This document shows positions 51,450 to 60,407 of a stretch of 64,000 nt of DNA, in pieces. The DNA comes from Sphingobacterium sp. CZ-2 (lineage in GTDB: Bacteria; Bacteroidota; Bacteroidia; Sphingobacteriales; Sphingobacteriaceae). Numbering within the stretch: position 1 is the stretch's first letter; every line of letters starts with the position of its first letter. Made by a program: the position numbers and the translations under genes. The stretch covers positions 62,001 through 126,000 of the forward strand of contig NZ_CP038159.1 of assembly GCF_004526235.1 (NCBI RefSeq), given 5' to 3'. Below the pieces are notes generated by a model. It had not been told where the DNA came from, ran no database searches, and worked only from the letters and a program-made list of their open reading frames with translations.

Positions 51450-51815
51450 TTAAATAGCCATTCCGCTTCCGCCAACTACTTTTATGCCTTCGGGAAACTT
51501 TTTCCAAAAACGGATATATTTATATTTAGCTTCAAAAGGCTCGTTATTATAATTCCCTTTTAACTCCATCTGCAAAGTAATAACTGCCAGATCCGCTATG
51601 ATATGCAGTTCTTCTACTTTGGGAGTGATTTCGTTTACTTTTAAGTTTCCCTCACGATACGTTTGCAAATCCATTTCTTTGGTTATCGTCTGACCGCTGG
51701 GTATTATAAAAAGCAAATCAGCATGCAATAGGTTGTCGAGTACTTCCGTATCACTATTTTTGATGGCTTCGTAAAGTGTATTCTCAAGATTTAAAATTTC
51801 ATCTTTTGTTATCAT
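51450..51815 (-). CDS. DUF4440 / NTF2-like protein
   Basis: 121 aa, SnoaL/NTF2-like fold. An N-terminal helix ILNLENTLYEAIKNSDTEVL is followed by LLHADLLFIIPSGQTITKEM, then beta strands ending KYKYIRFWKKFPEGIKVVGG. No signal peptide. It is one of four NTF2-like domains in this cluster, counting the sigma factor C-terminus. Ligand unknown. About 100 bp separates it from the alpha/beta hydrolase downstream, so it may have a separate promoter. Confidence 0.75.
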   Translation of the reverse strand: MITKDEILNLENTLYEAIKNSDTEVLDNLLHADLLFIIPSGQTITKEMDLQTYREGNLKVNEITPKVEELHIIADLAVITLQMELKGNYNNEPFEAKYKYIRFWKKFPEGIKVVGGSGMAI

Positions 51816-51891
51816 TTCTTATAATTTTTTGTTTTCACTAAACTGTCTCTTGTATTAGGTATTTATTGAGCCAGTTTTAAGTCTCTCTAGC

Positions 51892-52329
51892 CTACTCCTC
51901 GACCATCTGATAAATACCCCTTTCCATCGTAATGCCATGTTGTTCTAAAAAGGCGGGCATTTTAATCCCTGCTTTTTGCATTGCCTCCCGTATGACCACT
52001 CTGGCATCGTCCATCCGCTGTCGGTCTGCCCAAGTGGCAACCGTAATGACCCGAAGGTCTCCACTATCGCCTGTCTGTTGAAAGATTTCATATTTTACAA
52101 AGCCGGGCTGTTGCCGAAGTATATTTCTGATGAAAAGCGATTTTTGGGAATACTCCGCGATAGCTTTTTTGGGAATGCTGATTTTATCGATGACGGCGAC
52201 ATGTTCCGTAACAGTACGCTCTTCTCCGTTATTCTGTTCCATTTCGACTTGATTTTGTTGTTGACCAAAAGTATTCACCGCCATAAGAATGGGTATGATA
52301 AGGATGACGGTTTTTAATGTCTGTTTCAT
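51892..52329 (-). CDS. Exported antibiotic biosynthesis monooxygenase (ABM)-like protein
   Basis: 145 aa. Signal peptide MKQTLKTVILIIPILMAVNT followed by FGQQ. The ABM ferredoxin-like fold covers ~42-130: VAVIDKISIPKKAIAEYSQK, ILRQQPGFVKYEIF, and VATWADRQRMDDAR are typical strand-helix elements. Secreted versions are unusual; cytosolic ABM proteins oxidise or degrade quinones and haem. Its gene ends 12 bp after the next-upstream gene (52341) on the same strand, so it is probably in one operon with it. Confidence 0.75.
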   Translation of the reverse strand: MKQTLKTVILIIPILMAVNTFGQQQNQVEMEQNNGEERTVTEHVAVIDKISIPKKAIAEYSQKSLFIRNILRQQPGFVKYEIFQQTGDSGDLRVITVATWADRQRMDDARVVIREAMQKAGIKMPAFLEQHGITMERGIYQMVEE

Positions 52330-52340
52330 AAGGCTTGAGT

Positions 52341-52937
52341 TTATTGTTTCCAGTTCAGCTTACCGTCTTTGTCAAACATTTCGATGGACGGGTTGCCCAC
52401 ACTATCAACCTTTAGAATAATTCTCGGTATTTCATTGTTATCCTTCATTACAAAAGCCGCATTCCCGTTTTCCGTTATCAGGTTGATACGGTTGATATTA
52501 TGTCCGGGTTTCCCCGACAGGTCTTTGTCATTGATCACCAGCCCAGCCCTGAAATAATTGTCGCTTTTATTATCCTGTGCGAGAATTCCAATGGCATCTG
52601 CATTCTGGTAATCGAATGATAGGGCATTTAAGTTAGTCTGCTCATTATCGGTAATAGCAAGACCGCCTCTTTCGTCGCCGTTCTTGTCATAGAATATAAG
52701 ACCTGCTGGGGCGTAAGCTCTTTTATACGCTTTTCCATCAATAATGGGCTCGGGAATATGGTCTGTGTTTGCAATAACGACACGGTTTTTTCCCGAAGCA
52801 TCATTGATATTTATTCTTTCTGCATTAAAGTTTGGCCTGTTATTTAAATGTAGGTAGACAATACAAATCATCAACACGACATTGGAAATTACAAGGACAG
52901 ATACTAGGATTTTGAATGGTTTAGGAATTGTTTGCAT
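52341..52937 (-). CDS. Membrane-anchored hypothetical protein
   Basis: 198 aa. One N-terminal transmembrane helix (~9-29, ILVSVLVISNVVLMICIVYL), then a periplasmic beta-rich domain with repeated strand motifs (RININDASGKNRVVIANTDH, GLIFYDKNGDERGGLAITDN, AAFVMKDNNEIPRIILKVDS). The pattern of ~35-residue units containing D-x-x-G-x-x-R suggests a beta-helix or beta-roll. No known family is recognised beyond this. It lies between the AhpD-like and ABM genes on the same strand with short gaps. Function unknown. Confidence 0.65.
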   Translation of the reverse strand: MQTIPKPFKILVSVLVISNVVLMICIVYLHLNNRPNFNAERININDASGKNRVVIANTDHIPEPIIDGKAYKRAYAPAGLIFYDKNGDERGGLAITDNEQTNLNALSFDYQNADAIGILAQDNKSDNYFRAGLVINDKDLSGKPGHNINRINLITENGNAAFVMKDNNEIPRIILKVDSVGNPSIEMFDKDGKLNWKQ

Positions 52938-52969
52938 AATTGAGTATCATTTTTAGTTCATTATTCTTT

Positions 52970-53407
52970 TTATACTACTGTTTTCTTGGTGCTGATTACA
53001 ATCCTATTCCATGCATTTGTCGTAACAACCGCCATTATGATGTGTGCAATCCGGTTTCCATCAAAAAGTTGTTCGGCCTGTCTGTACGTTTCATCGCTTA
53101 ACCCGTTTTGGCTGATTAAGGTTACTTCCTCGGTTATGGCTAAAATTGTTTTCTCTTCCTCGGTAAATAATCCGGTTTCTTTCCAGGCGTTGAGCAGGAA
53201 AATTCGCTGTGCGGTTTCACCCTGCTTTAATGCATCCGAAGTGTGCATGTTGATACAAAAAGCGCAACCGTTGATTTGCGAAGCACGAATTTTAATCAGA
53301 TAGAAATGCGCTTTAGAAAGTCCTGAATTGTGTAAGTAATTTTCCAGAGCGAACATTGCCTTGAATGCATCCGGCTCAAGCTGCTGTATGTCTATTCTGT
53401 TTTCCAT
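52970..53407 (-). CDS. Carboxymuconolactone decarboxylase/AhpD-like protein
   Basis: 145 aa, all-helical. The redox motif GCAFCINMH (Cys48, Cys51, His55) is intact, as in AhpD-like peroxidase partners. The usual family helices follow (KETGLFTEEEKTILAITEEV). It probably reduces peroxides or alkylhydroperoxides with a thiol donor. ECF41 sigma genes are typically linked with members of this family, and one lies about 2.7 kb downstream. The LysE-type exporter gene is 19 bp upstream on the same strand, so they are likely cotranscribed. Confidence 0.9.
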   Translation of the reverse strand: MENRIDIQQLEPDAFKAMFALENYLHNSGLSKAHFYLIKIRASQINGCAFCINMHTSDALKQGETAQRIFLLNAWKETGLFTEEEKTILAITEEVTLISQNGLSDETYRQAEQLFDGNRIAHIIMAVVTTNAWNRIVISTKKTVV

Positions 53408-53426
53408 ATTTATTTTTTGTTTGTCA

Positions 53427-54062
53427 TTATTTAGCTTTTGAAAGCACCATTTTTATGGCTAAAAAAGTCAGTACACTGGCCATAAACCATTTTTGCGCCC
53501 TTACCCAAAGTGGATTTCTTGTAAGGAAAGAAGCCATTTTTGCAGCGGTCATTACAATAATAAAATTGATGGTGAAGCTGATAAAAATCTGTGTAATACC
53601 CAATGCCATACTCTGACCTAATATAGAGCCATATTCCGGTTTGATAAATTGAGGAAAAAAAGACAGGTAAAATACAGCCATTTTAGGATTCAACAGATTG
53701 GTTAAAAAGCCCATCAGGAACAATTTTCGAGGTTTGTCTTTGGCAATATGCTCATTCACTTCAAAAAATGTTTTGCCATTGGGTTTAATGGCCTGATACG
53801 CCAAATACAACAAGTAAATAGCGCCCGAAATTTTCAGTATCCCGTAAGCAAAGGGAACAGCCAGTAATATGGCAGTCAATCCAAATCCCGCCAGGACGAT
53901 ATGAAATAAAAAACCACAGATAACGCCAACTAGTGAAACAAGCCCGGCTGTTTTACCCTGCGTAATGCTTCTTGAAATAAGATAAATCATATTCGGCCCC
54001 GGGCTGATAACCATCAGGAAGGCAGCCAAAGCAAACCACAAAAGTTCATGAATCGGGATCAT
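53427..54062 (-). CDS. LysE-family exporter
   Basis: 211 aa, about six transmembrane helices. The family signature SPGPNMIYLISRSITQGKTA (about 20-39) is present, and the second half includes KLFLMGFLTNLLNPKMAVFY, the conserved NPK motif. These proteins export amino acids or homoserine-lactone-like metabolites. Substrate cannot be told from sequence. It is flanked by DoxX (12-bp gap upstream) and AhpD-like genes on the same strand, suggesting a stress-related operon. Confidence 0.9.
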   Translation of the reverse strand: MIPIHELLWFALAAFLMVISPGPNMIYLISRSITQGKTAGLVSLVGVICGFLFHIVLAGFGLTAILLAVPFAYGILKISGAIYLLYLAYQAIKPNGKTFFEVNEHIAKDKPRKLFLMGFLTNLLNPKMAVFYLSFFPQFIKPEYGSILGQSMALGITQIFISFTINFIIVMTAAKMASFLTRNPLWVRAQKWFMASVLTFLAIKMVLSKAK

Positions 54063-54074
54063 CGTTGTTTAAAT

Positions 54075-54530
54075 TTAAGCTGTGAGTTTTTTGGATATCA
54101 AATTGTCCAGTGAATATTTTCCACTTCCCTGAATGAACAGTGCCAGACATAAGCCGAGCATCAGCAAATGATATTCGAATCCTTCACCTTCCTTATCGCC
54201 AAACCAGTTCATGAAAAAGCCATGCTCGAGATGTCCGCCAAATAAAATTATTCCGATAAAAAGTCCACCCAATGCAATTGCCCAAAAACGGGAGGCAAAG
54301 CCCATTATTATAAAAATGGGTGCAAAGAACTCTATTACAATAACCAATAGCCCCACCAACCACGGCTGTCCCATCTGTTGCAGCCCCTCCAAAGTTTGGG
54401 TAAACCCATAGCCATCAAACCAGCCCAACATAGCCCTCGCTCCGTGTGGAAACATAACGATACCGATTGTCAGGCGAATGATCAGACCTGTATAATCATT
54501 GTGTGTACTAAAAAATTTCTGTTTCATCAT
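54075..54530 (-). CDS. DoxX-family membrane protein
   Basis: 151 aa, four transmembrane helices. The conserved segment GLIIRLTIGIVMFPHGARAM and a membrane-embedded E near 67 (VIEFFAPIFIIMGFASR) are typical of DoxX/SURF4-like proteins. Two adjacent start codons (MM) are possible; the second would shorten it by one residue. In other bacteria DoxX partners with thiol and oxidoreductase systems in redox homeostasis. It probably starts a transcript that continues into LysE and AhpD-like genes (12-bp and 19-bp gaps). Confidence 0.88.
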   Translation of the reverse strand: MMKQKFFSTHNDYTGLIIRLTIGIVMFPHGARAMLGWFDGYGFTQTLEGLQQMGQPWLVGLLVIVIEFFAPIFIIMGFASRFWAIALGGLFIGIILFGGHLEHGFFMNWFGDKEGEGFEYHLLMLGLCLALFIQGSGKYSLDNLISKKLTA

Positions 54531-54600
54531 TTTCTTTTTTTATTCTAGTTCATATCTTGTTTACATTCCCTTCAAATATTGTGGTTAATGCAGGTAATTG

Positions 54601-55503
54601 CTATTGTTTCCCTAGTAGTTCGAATAAACTCGAAAATCCCTGCGCTCCATGCCCATCAGCTATTCTACGGTCCATGAGGTTTTTGATTTCTTGCATGCGC
54701 AGAGTTTCCACATTTTTTGATTTTCGATGATTGATGAGGTCATCAAACATCGCGGCTTGAACCTGAAGCGGCCCCAAGTCGGGCTGGTATGTACCCAACT
54801 TAATTTCATTGACCATTAGGGACAGCAGCGGGCCATAGCCCTGTAGGGTGCCCGCAACCCGTTGTGCAAAAGCGGTTAAATCCACACCTTCTGTATGCAC
54901 CAATTGAAGGGTATGCAAAAAGCCGATTAAAAATTCATAGCCAATTGCTACCTGCGCTAAAAAATCTACAGCCGCGGCTCCTGCGTCCTCTCCGTAGTAA
55001 GTAATGGCACCTAGCTTTTCCAACAGCGGATACTGCGCATCAAAAACGGTTGGCTTACCACTGAATAATAACTGTGCTTTGGCGGTTCCGATGTCTATCG
55101 GGTCTGCCAATATTTTGCCATCGATATAGGAAGCGTTCTCTCTTTCAGCCCACTCAGCAAAATCACGAGCCTGAGCAGGCGTGCCGCTCGTTAAATTGAT
55201 GAATACTTTTCCGGCAACCGCACCAGCTACCTGTTTGAGCACTTCATACACAGCCGTATTGTTTAACAGGCAGGTCACAACCTGGTTACTGGCAGCAACT
55301 GCCTCACTAAGTATTTCTATTCCAGCTGCACCTGCTTCAACTAGTGGTTTACATTTTTCCGCATTACGGTTCCACACAACCGTATCATAACCTCGATTGA
55401 TAAATGTATGGGCTATCGCGGCTCCCATATTACCCAATCCAAGTACCGTTACTCTCTTCCTTTTGTTGTGAGGTATTTCAGTTTTGATGTTATCTATATT
55501 CAT
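54601..55503 (-). CDS. NAD(P)-binding beta-hydroxyacid dehydrogenase / imine reductase-like protein
   Basis: About 300 aa from the ATG at 55503 (MNIDNIKTEIPHNKRKRVTV). A longer frame from 55596 overlaps the preceding gene by 68 bp and is rejected. The Rossmann motif GLGNMGAAIAHTFI and the R-binding loop VWNRNAEKC show NADP-type cofactor binding. The C-terminal half is the all-helical dimerisation domain (YGEDAGAAAVDFLAQVAIGY). The catalytic Lys of hydroxyisobutyrate dehydrogenases is replaced in this region, which points to the imine-reductase-like subgroup. Substrate unknown. Confidence 0.8.
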   Translation of the reverse strand: MNIDNIKTEIPHNKRKRVTVLGLGNMGAAIAHTFINRGYDTVVWNRNAEKCKPLVEAGAAGIEILSEAVAASNQVVTCLLNNTAVYEVLKQVAGAVAGKVFINLTSGTPAQARDFAEWAERENASYIDGKILADPIDIGTAKAQLLFSGKPTVFDAQYPLLEKLGAITYYGEDAGAAAVDFLAQVAIGYEFLIGFLHTLQLVHTEGVDLTAFAQRVAGTLQGYGPLLSLMVNEIKLGTYQPDLGPLQVQAAMFDDLINHRKSKNVETLRMQEIKNLMDRRIADGHGAQGFSSLFELLGKQ

Positions 55504-55528
55504 ATTTAATTGTATTTTAAAAGTTCTG

Positions 55529-56182
55529 TTAGAATACTCTTCGCACAAAAAGTCCAAAGTTGCTGTAGTGTTCCGTATTTGACCCGTATTGGTCAAAGTT
55601 TACACCCAAACCATATTGTACACCTTTATTGTCCACTCCTAATCTTGCATATTGAACACTCTTTAAGTGCCCGTTCCAATGCATTGAAGTAATATATTGA
55701 AGCTGCAAACGCGCATAAAGATTGAAATCCTGATTTTTGCTACCTTGATATTCCACAGAACCGAACAGCTCAAGACTGGGGTTAGACCAAACATCCATTC
55801 TCGTAAAAATGAGATACGATAAGTCATTTTTTTTATTGAAATACCAAACAAAAGCCGAAGGCACAAACCGATTTCCCGGTGCATAGATAGAACCCAAACC
55901 GGTTGCCCAGCGTTTATTTATTTCGTAAATAAGATACGATTGGCTCATCACTTCAATCCCCCGCTTTTTGTCGTAAGGAAGCAAAATAGAAGACGTGTTA
56001 AAAAATCCAAACGGCTTTTCCGCAATGATTTTGCCGGAAAACATATGCTGATAATAGTAACTCGAATGCCCTGCAGTGATTTCCACAGGGACTTGCGCCT
56101 CGCTGTGCAAGCACCACATGCAGAAAAACAGGCAGGCCAGCAAGTGTATTATTTTCGTTGTTTCTTTAATCGTTCCCTTCAA
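55529..56182 (-). CDS. Outer membrane beta-barrel-like hypothetical protein
   Basis: 217 aa. Signal peptide up to SEAQV (about residue 31), then alternating amphipathic strands rich in Tyr/Phe: SSYYYQHMFSGKIIAEKPFG, FTRMDVWSNPSLELFGSVEY, ending NFGLFVRRVF with a terminal aromatic, as for small outer membrane barrels. It resembles DUF5020/Tsx-like barrels in layout, but I cannot name the family with certainty. It precedes the dehydrogenase gene by 25 bp and is probably cotranscribed with it. Confidence 0.65.
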   Translation of the reverse strand: MKGTIKETTKIIHLLACLFFCMWCLHSEAQVPVEITAGHSSYYYQHMFSGKIIAEKPFGFFNTSSILLPYDKKRGIEVMSQSYLIYEINKRWATGLGSIYAPGNRFVPSAFVWYFNKKNDLSYLIFTRMDVWSNPSLELFGSVEYQGSKNQDFNLYARLQLQYITSMHWNGHLKSVQYARLGVDNKGVQYGLGVNFDQYGSNTEHYSNFGLFVRRVF

Positions 56183-56460
56183 ATTTCTTTTTGTTAGGCT
56201 GTGGTCGGATAATTATTACAGTCAACCACTGTTTAAAATATGGACACATGAAGTGCTGAAAACGTGACAACCTATTCAGGATATTTTCTTCCGTTGGTGA
56301 TTTGTCTTGTCTTTTCGTAACGAAAGAAATGCATCTTATCTAAACTTCATTGTACGTTTTCTGTAATACCATACGAAGATATGAAGGAGCCTAGCCGTCA
56401 ATACTGTAAGTATGACGGCAAAAAATGTAGTTTTTTCTGTTTTTGATGTAGAACTCGCGA

Positions 56461-57336
56461 TTATGCAGGAATTTCAATTGTATTTTTGAACTCAGTGGGG
56501 AGCTGACCTTCGTAGCTTCTGAATGCCCGGGAAAAATGAGAAGAGTCTGTGTAGCCAAGTTGAAACGACACCTCTTTGACAGACATATTCCAAAAGCTCA
56601 ACAGGTACTTTGCCTCCTGCATGATATGAAACTCAATCCATTTTTTCGCCGAAAGCCCGGTGTATTCTACTAATATTTCGCTCAGGTATTTTGGTGATAT
56701 ATGCAACTGTTCTGCATAAAAAGCGACATCTTTATACTGCGAGAAATTCTTTGAAACTAATTCTCTAAACTTTACAACGGTATGTTCTTTACCGTTGAGT
56801 TCCTTTTTATTGCCCCGGTACAGGTTCCAGAAATATTTCTGTGAAATAATCAGGATTGAATATAGTATTCCCGATACCGCTTCGGGCTTATCAGCGATTG
56901 CCCGAAGCGTACTGAAAAGCTGTTGCATTTCTTCAAATTGACTGTCGGAGAGTTGGATTACACTCTTTTCATCGGGGCAAAAAAATTCAAGGGAATAGAA
57001 AAATGACCTACTGAAATTATTCACGAAAATATCATCATAAAAAAACAGGGTGTCATTTGATGGGAAACTGGTATTGAGCCATTGGCAGGTCATTCCAGGG
57101 CCAATCGTCAACAGGCTTCCTCGTGTTAAATCATAATCGGTAGTGCCTATCCTGATGCGAGCTCCTTCACCATAATACAGACCGATAGTATAAAAGTAGT
57201 TTTTAAAGGGATTGGTGATTTTCAAGTCTTCAAGACACGTTTTTGATGCCAGATAATAAGGCGCTATATGGCCATCATTTTTTTGAGACCTTAAATATCG
57301 GAGCAGATCAAAGTTATCTGAATGTTTTTGTATCAT
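56461..57336 (-). CDS. AraC-family transcriptional regulator
   Basis: 291 aa. The N-terminal ~170 residues form a cupin-like sensor (RIGTTDYDLTRGSLLTIGPG). The C-terminal ~100 residues are the double helix-turn-helix: FYAEQLHISPKYLSEILVEY and VSFQLGYTDSSHFSRAFRSY are the two recognition segments. It is separated from the genes on either side by 240-280 bp, so it is an independent unit. Probably regulates the downstream barrel/dehydrogenase genes or the RidA-like gene upstream; inferred only from position. The gaps 56183-56460 and 57337-57529 show no gene. Confidence 0.9.
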   Translation of the reverse strand: MIQKHSDNFDLLRYLRSQKNDGHIAPYYLASKTCLEDLKITNPFKNYFYTIGLYYGEGARIRIGTTDYDLTRGSLLTIGPGMTCQWLNTSFPSNDTLFFYDDIFVNNFSRSFFYSLEFFCPDEKSVIQLSDSQFEEMQQLFSTLRAIADKPEAVSGILYSILIISQKYFWNLYRGNKKELNGKEHTVVKFRELVSKNFSQYKDVAFYAEQLHISPKYLSEILVEYTGLSAKKWIEFHIMQEAKYLLSFWNMSVKEVSFQLGYTDSSHFSRAFRSYEGQLPTEFKNTIEIPA

Positions 57337-57529
57337 AAGGAAGATGTCTAAAAATTAGTATAATCCTGGGAATGCTTTTCCGTCCAAATTGAAAAATGAT
57401 AATTATGAAATGTGAAGTTTATTCTCAAGTCAAACTTATTATATCAGAAAATACTAAAATACGCAATTATTATCATTTGATAATGTATGGTTATTTATAC
57501 TTCGTTGTATATAAATGTCCAGAATAAAC

Positions 57530-57558
57530 AAGGAGTAGATACTACTTATCCACTCCTT
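57530..57558 (-). terminator. Hairpin downstream of the RidA-like gene
   Basis: AAGGAGT (57530-57536) pairs with ACTCCTT (57552-57558) over a 15-nt loop. On the minus strand it follows the stop at 57583 by 25 bp and leads into TTGTTT. A weak but plausible terminator. Confidence 0.5.
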
Positions 57559-57582
57559 ACTGTGACTGGTTTTATTTTCGTA

Positions 57583-57990
57583 TTACTTTTCCCAATCTGC
57601 CAGCGCATCAGCCAAAGCAATGGCTTCAATCTCAATCAATGCATCCGGCGAAAACAATGACGATACTTCAAAAATAGTATCTGCCGGATAAGGGGGGGTA
57701 AAGTATTTGCCTCTCAATTCGACAATCTTCTCAAAGTTCTTCATGTCGCGGAGCATGATAGTGACCTTAACCACGTTTTTCAGACTTGAACCTCCAGCTC
57801 TCAATACCTTGTCCAGATTTTCAAAAGCCATTTTTGCCTGTGCATCAAAGTCACCTATGCCTATAAGCTTTCCATCCTTGCCAATAGCGGTTTGTCCCGA
57901 AATAAACAACAGATCGCTTACACGATGTCCCTGTGCCAGACGGAATGGTTCATAAGCGTCCGGCGTAATTTTAATTTGTGAAATTTTCAT
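57583..57990 (-). CDS. RidA/YjgF-family protein lacking the canonical arginine
   Basis: 135 aa, trimeric chorismate-mutase-like fold expected. Family motifs: FISGQTAIGKDGKLIG, AFENLDKVLRAGGSSLKNVV and FTPPYPADTIFEVSSL. In classical RidA enamine deaminases the last motif has an arginine (PxR) that binds the substrate carboxylate. Here it is aspartate (PAD), so deaminase activity on 2-aminoacrylate is unlikely. It is probably one of the Rid subgroups of unknown function. Monocistronic: about 210-250 bp gaps on both sides. Confidence 0.85.
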   Translation of the reverse strand: MKISQIKITPDAYEPFRLAQGHRVSDLLFISGQTAIGKDGKLIGIGDFDAQAKMAFENLDKVLRAGGSSLKNVVKVTIMLRDMKNFEKIVELRGKYFTPPYPADTIFEVSSLFSPDALIEIEAIALADALADWEK

Positions 57991-58197
57991 GATAATAATT
58001 TGTTTTTTAATGGCAATGAAGCTTGCTTGAGTTGATTTTTATGTATCCTTTATTCAATGGTGACACAAGCAGGTTTCATTTTTTATTTATTTGAAGTTAT
58101 AGATGTGTTCCTTTGTGCGAACGTTTTTCCTGTGATGGCCTATACTGAAAGTTAAGTGCCGATTATCAAGAATCTGTTCATTTTCATTGTTCTCTTT

Positions 58198-59313
58198 CTA
58201 ACTATTTTCAAGATTTAATTCTTTGACGATTTTCCGGGTATGGCTAAGGGTTGCCTCCGGCCATAACATTTCACGGTGAAAAGGAATCAAGGGTAACCCG
58301 TTCATCGTTTTCATCACCCAATGGGGATCTGCTAAGGCTGCTTTTCCGATAGCAACCAGCGTTGCATGGTTGTCCTTCAAGGCAACTTCCGCCTTTTCAA
58401 GATTATGGAATCCACCGTTGGCGATTACAGGAATGCCCGTTGCCTGCAGGATAACCGATGCCAGTGATATTCCGTCTCCAAAAAAGCTGTCCCGTTCCCA
58501 TTCGCCCGTCTGCACCGCTACGTGAACAAAATCGGGTTTGCTTGCCTTTATTTCTTCTGCCAGTTCTTTTGCAGTTTCAATACCGTGTGTCCATCGGTAG
58601 GTACGGTCATTTACTTTCCCCTCTGAAACCCGTAAACCGACAATGAAATCCTTTGGTACGGATGTTTCTATGCCAGCGATAATTTCAGCAATAACACGGA
58701 AACGGTTCTGCATAGTGCCACCATACTGGTCGTTTCGATGGTTCAGTTCCGGTGTGAGGAACTGGTCTAACAAATAACCATTTGCCCCGTGAATTTCTAC
58801 ACCGTCGAAGCCTGCCTTGTAAGCGTTTACAGCTCCATTGACAAAACCCTGTTTCATTCTTTCAATATCCATCAAGTCCATTTCTTTAGGGGTAGGAAAT
58901 GCCCCCTGGCCACCGTAGGAAGACATTTTTGTGCCAATAGGTTTTAAGGCAGACGGGGCTAAGGTGTTCTCACTATATTGGGATAAAGCACCTGCGTGCA
59001 TCAACTGGGCGAAAATAAGGGAGGGAGATTGATGGACAGCACGGGTTACCTTTTCCCATGAAGCGCTTTGCGCATCGTTTACAAGTGCAGGTTGGTTGTT
59101 ATAACTCTGGCTACCGTATACATCGGTGTAAATACCCTCGGTAATGATAACTGCAAATCCTCCAATTGCAAATGCGGAATAATAGTCCTTCATTTCGTGC
59201 GTAGCCAAGCCGTCCGCCGTAGCGCTCACGCGTGACATGGGGGCAACTACCGTCCGGTTGATCAGTTCTCTTTGCCATGTAATGGCGTTCTGAAAAATAG
59301 GATGATGTTTCAT
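58198..59313 (-). CDS. Old yellow enzyme-type NADH:flavin oxidoreductase
   Basis: About 371 aa from the ATG at 59313 (MKHHPIFQNAITWQRELINR). An upstream in-frame start at 59337 only adds eight residues. TIM-barrel ene-reductase: RTVVAPMSRV binds FMN, FAQLMHAGALSQY and GFDGVEIHGANGYLLDQFLT hold the substrate-binding H-x-x-N pair, then NHRNDQYGG and IANGGF for the FMN phosphate. Reduces activated C=C bonds. It is followed upstream by a Crp/Fnr-type regulator gene (61-bp gap), possibly its controller. Confidence 0.9.
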   Translation of the reverse strand: MKHHPIFQNAITWQRELINRTVVAPMSRVSATADGLATHEMKDYYSAFAIGGFAVIITEGIYTDVYGSQSYNNQPALVNDAQSASWEKVTRAVHQSPSLIFAQLMHAGALSQYSENTLAPSALKPIGTKMSSYGGQGAFPTPKEMDLMDIERMKQGFVNGAVNAYKAGFDGVEIHGANGYLLDQFLTPELNHRNDQYGGTMQNRFRVIAEIIAGIETSVPKDFIVGLRVSEGKVNDRTYRWTHGIETAKELAEEIKASKPDFVHVAVQTGEWERDSFFGDGISLASVILQATGIPVIANGGFHNLEKAEVALKDNHATLVAIGKAALADPHWVMKTMNGLPLIPFHREMLWPEATLSHTRKIVKELNLENS

Positions 59314-59374
59314 TTGCTTCTTAATATTATGAAGCAAAGTTGACGGTAATTGATGGAGAAAAAATTGATCTAGG

Positions 59375-59959
59375 TCAAGACGGTTTATTTTTTTTCTTGA
59401 TGCGGCTTATAAATTCAGCTGATACACCCAAATACGATGCAATCAGATATTGGGGTACTTTGGATGCTATGTTTGGGTAGTTTTCCAAAAAGGCATAATA
59501 TCTGCTTTTGGCATCCTGAACATTGTTATAGATAATTCTTTTTTGCAATGCGCCCAGATAACTTTCTAATATTATCCGAAAGTACCGCTCCAAACGGGGA
59601 AGTTCAGCCAGTAACTGCTGAAAAGAATAGTGGCTAATCTGTAAAACGGTCGTTCTTTCTATGGCTTGTATGTTGTATATTGAGGGCTTCTGTTTGGAAA
59701 AGCTATCTAAGTCAGAAGCCCACCAGTCGTCGATAGCGAAAAACAAGATTTCCTCATTGCCATTGTCAGCGTTGATGTAAAATGCTTTTAATGCTCCCGA
59801 AACGACATAACTATCATAACGACAGGTATCGCCATTACGCAAAAGATAGTCCCCCTTTTCCAATGTTTTCTCCGTCCAAAAACGCTCGAAAGCTGAAATT
59901 TCATCCTGCGTAAGATCTATATATTTCGAGATGTTTTTTAATAAAGTATTTTCGACCAT
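59375..59959 (-). CDS. Crp/Fnr-family transcriptional regulator
   Basis: 194 aa. A cyclic-nucleotide-binding beta-roll covers ~10-115 (LEKGDYLLRNGDTCRYDSYV, SGALKAFYINADNGNEEILF), followed by a dimerisation helix and a short C-terminal helix-turn-helix (YLIASYLGVSAEFISRIKKK). There is no cysteine cluster, so no iron-sulfur sensing of the FNR kind. It is typical of the small Bacteroidota Crp-like regulators. The NTF2-like gene lies 34 bp upstream on the same strand, and the flavin oxidoreductase gene follows downstream. Confidence 0.88.
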   Translation of the reverse strand: MVENTLLKNISKYIDLTQDEISAFERFWTEKTLEKGDYLLRNGDTCRYDSYVVSGALKAFYINADNGNEEILFFAIDDWWASDLDSFSKQKPSIYNIQAIERTTVLQISHYSFQQLLAELPRLERYFRIILESYLGALQKRIIYNNVQDAKSRYYAFLENYPNIASKVPQYLIASYLGVSAEFISRIKKKNKPS

Positions 59960-59992
59960 ATAAGTATTTCATTTTCGTTTACAATTTAGTAA

Positions 59993-60403
59993 TTATAAAT
60001 ACCTGTCAGCCTCTTTTATTTCGAGGTCATTGATACTTGCGTACCGTTTTTTCATTAAGCCGTTTTCATCGAACTCCCAATTCTCGTTTCCGTAGGCTCT
60101 AAACCATTTACCCTCTTTGTTTCTGTACTCATATTCAAACCTAACGGCAATTCTATTATCGGTATGCGCCCAATACTCTTTTTTGAGCTTGTAACCCAAT
60201 TCTTTTTCCCATTTCTCGGTCAAAAATCTTACAATTTCTTTCCGACCATTGATAAACAGGTTTCGATTTCGCCATTCACTATCAATGGTATAAGCCATTG
60301 ATACCTTTTCGGGATTTTTGGTATTCCAAGCATCTTCTGCCATTTGGATTTTTTGCTTTGCTGTCTCCAAAGTAAATGGAGGTAAGGGATGTTTCTGTTC
60401 CAT
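59993..60403 (-). CDS. DUF1348-family (NTF2-like) protein
   Basis: 136 aa. The DUF1348 pattern is clear: [40 protein letters not shown], then [20 protein letters not shown] and the end [14 protein letters not shown] single NTF2-like domain, cytoplasmic. Function of the family is unknown, though members often accompany redox genes. It lies 5 bp after the TetR gene and is very probably controlled by that repressor. Confidence 0.85.
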   Translation of the reverse strand: MEQKHPLPPFTLETAKQKIQMAEDAWNTKNPEKVSMAYTIDSEWRNRNLFINGRKEIVRFLTEKWEKELGYKLKKEYWAHTDNRIAVRFEYEYRNKEGKWFRAYGNENWEFDENGLMKKRYASINDLEIKEADRYL

Positions 60404-60407
60404 TGTC

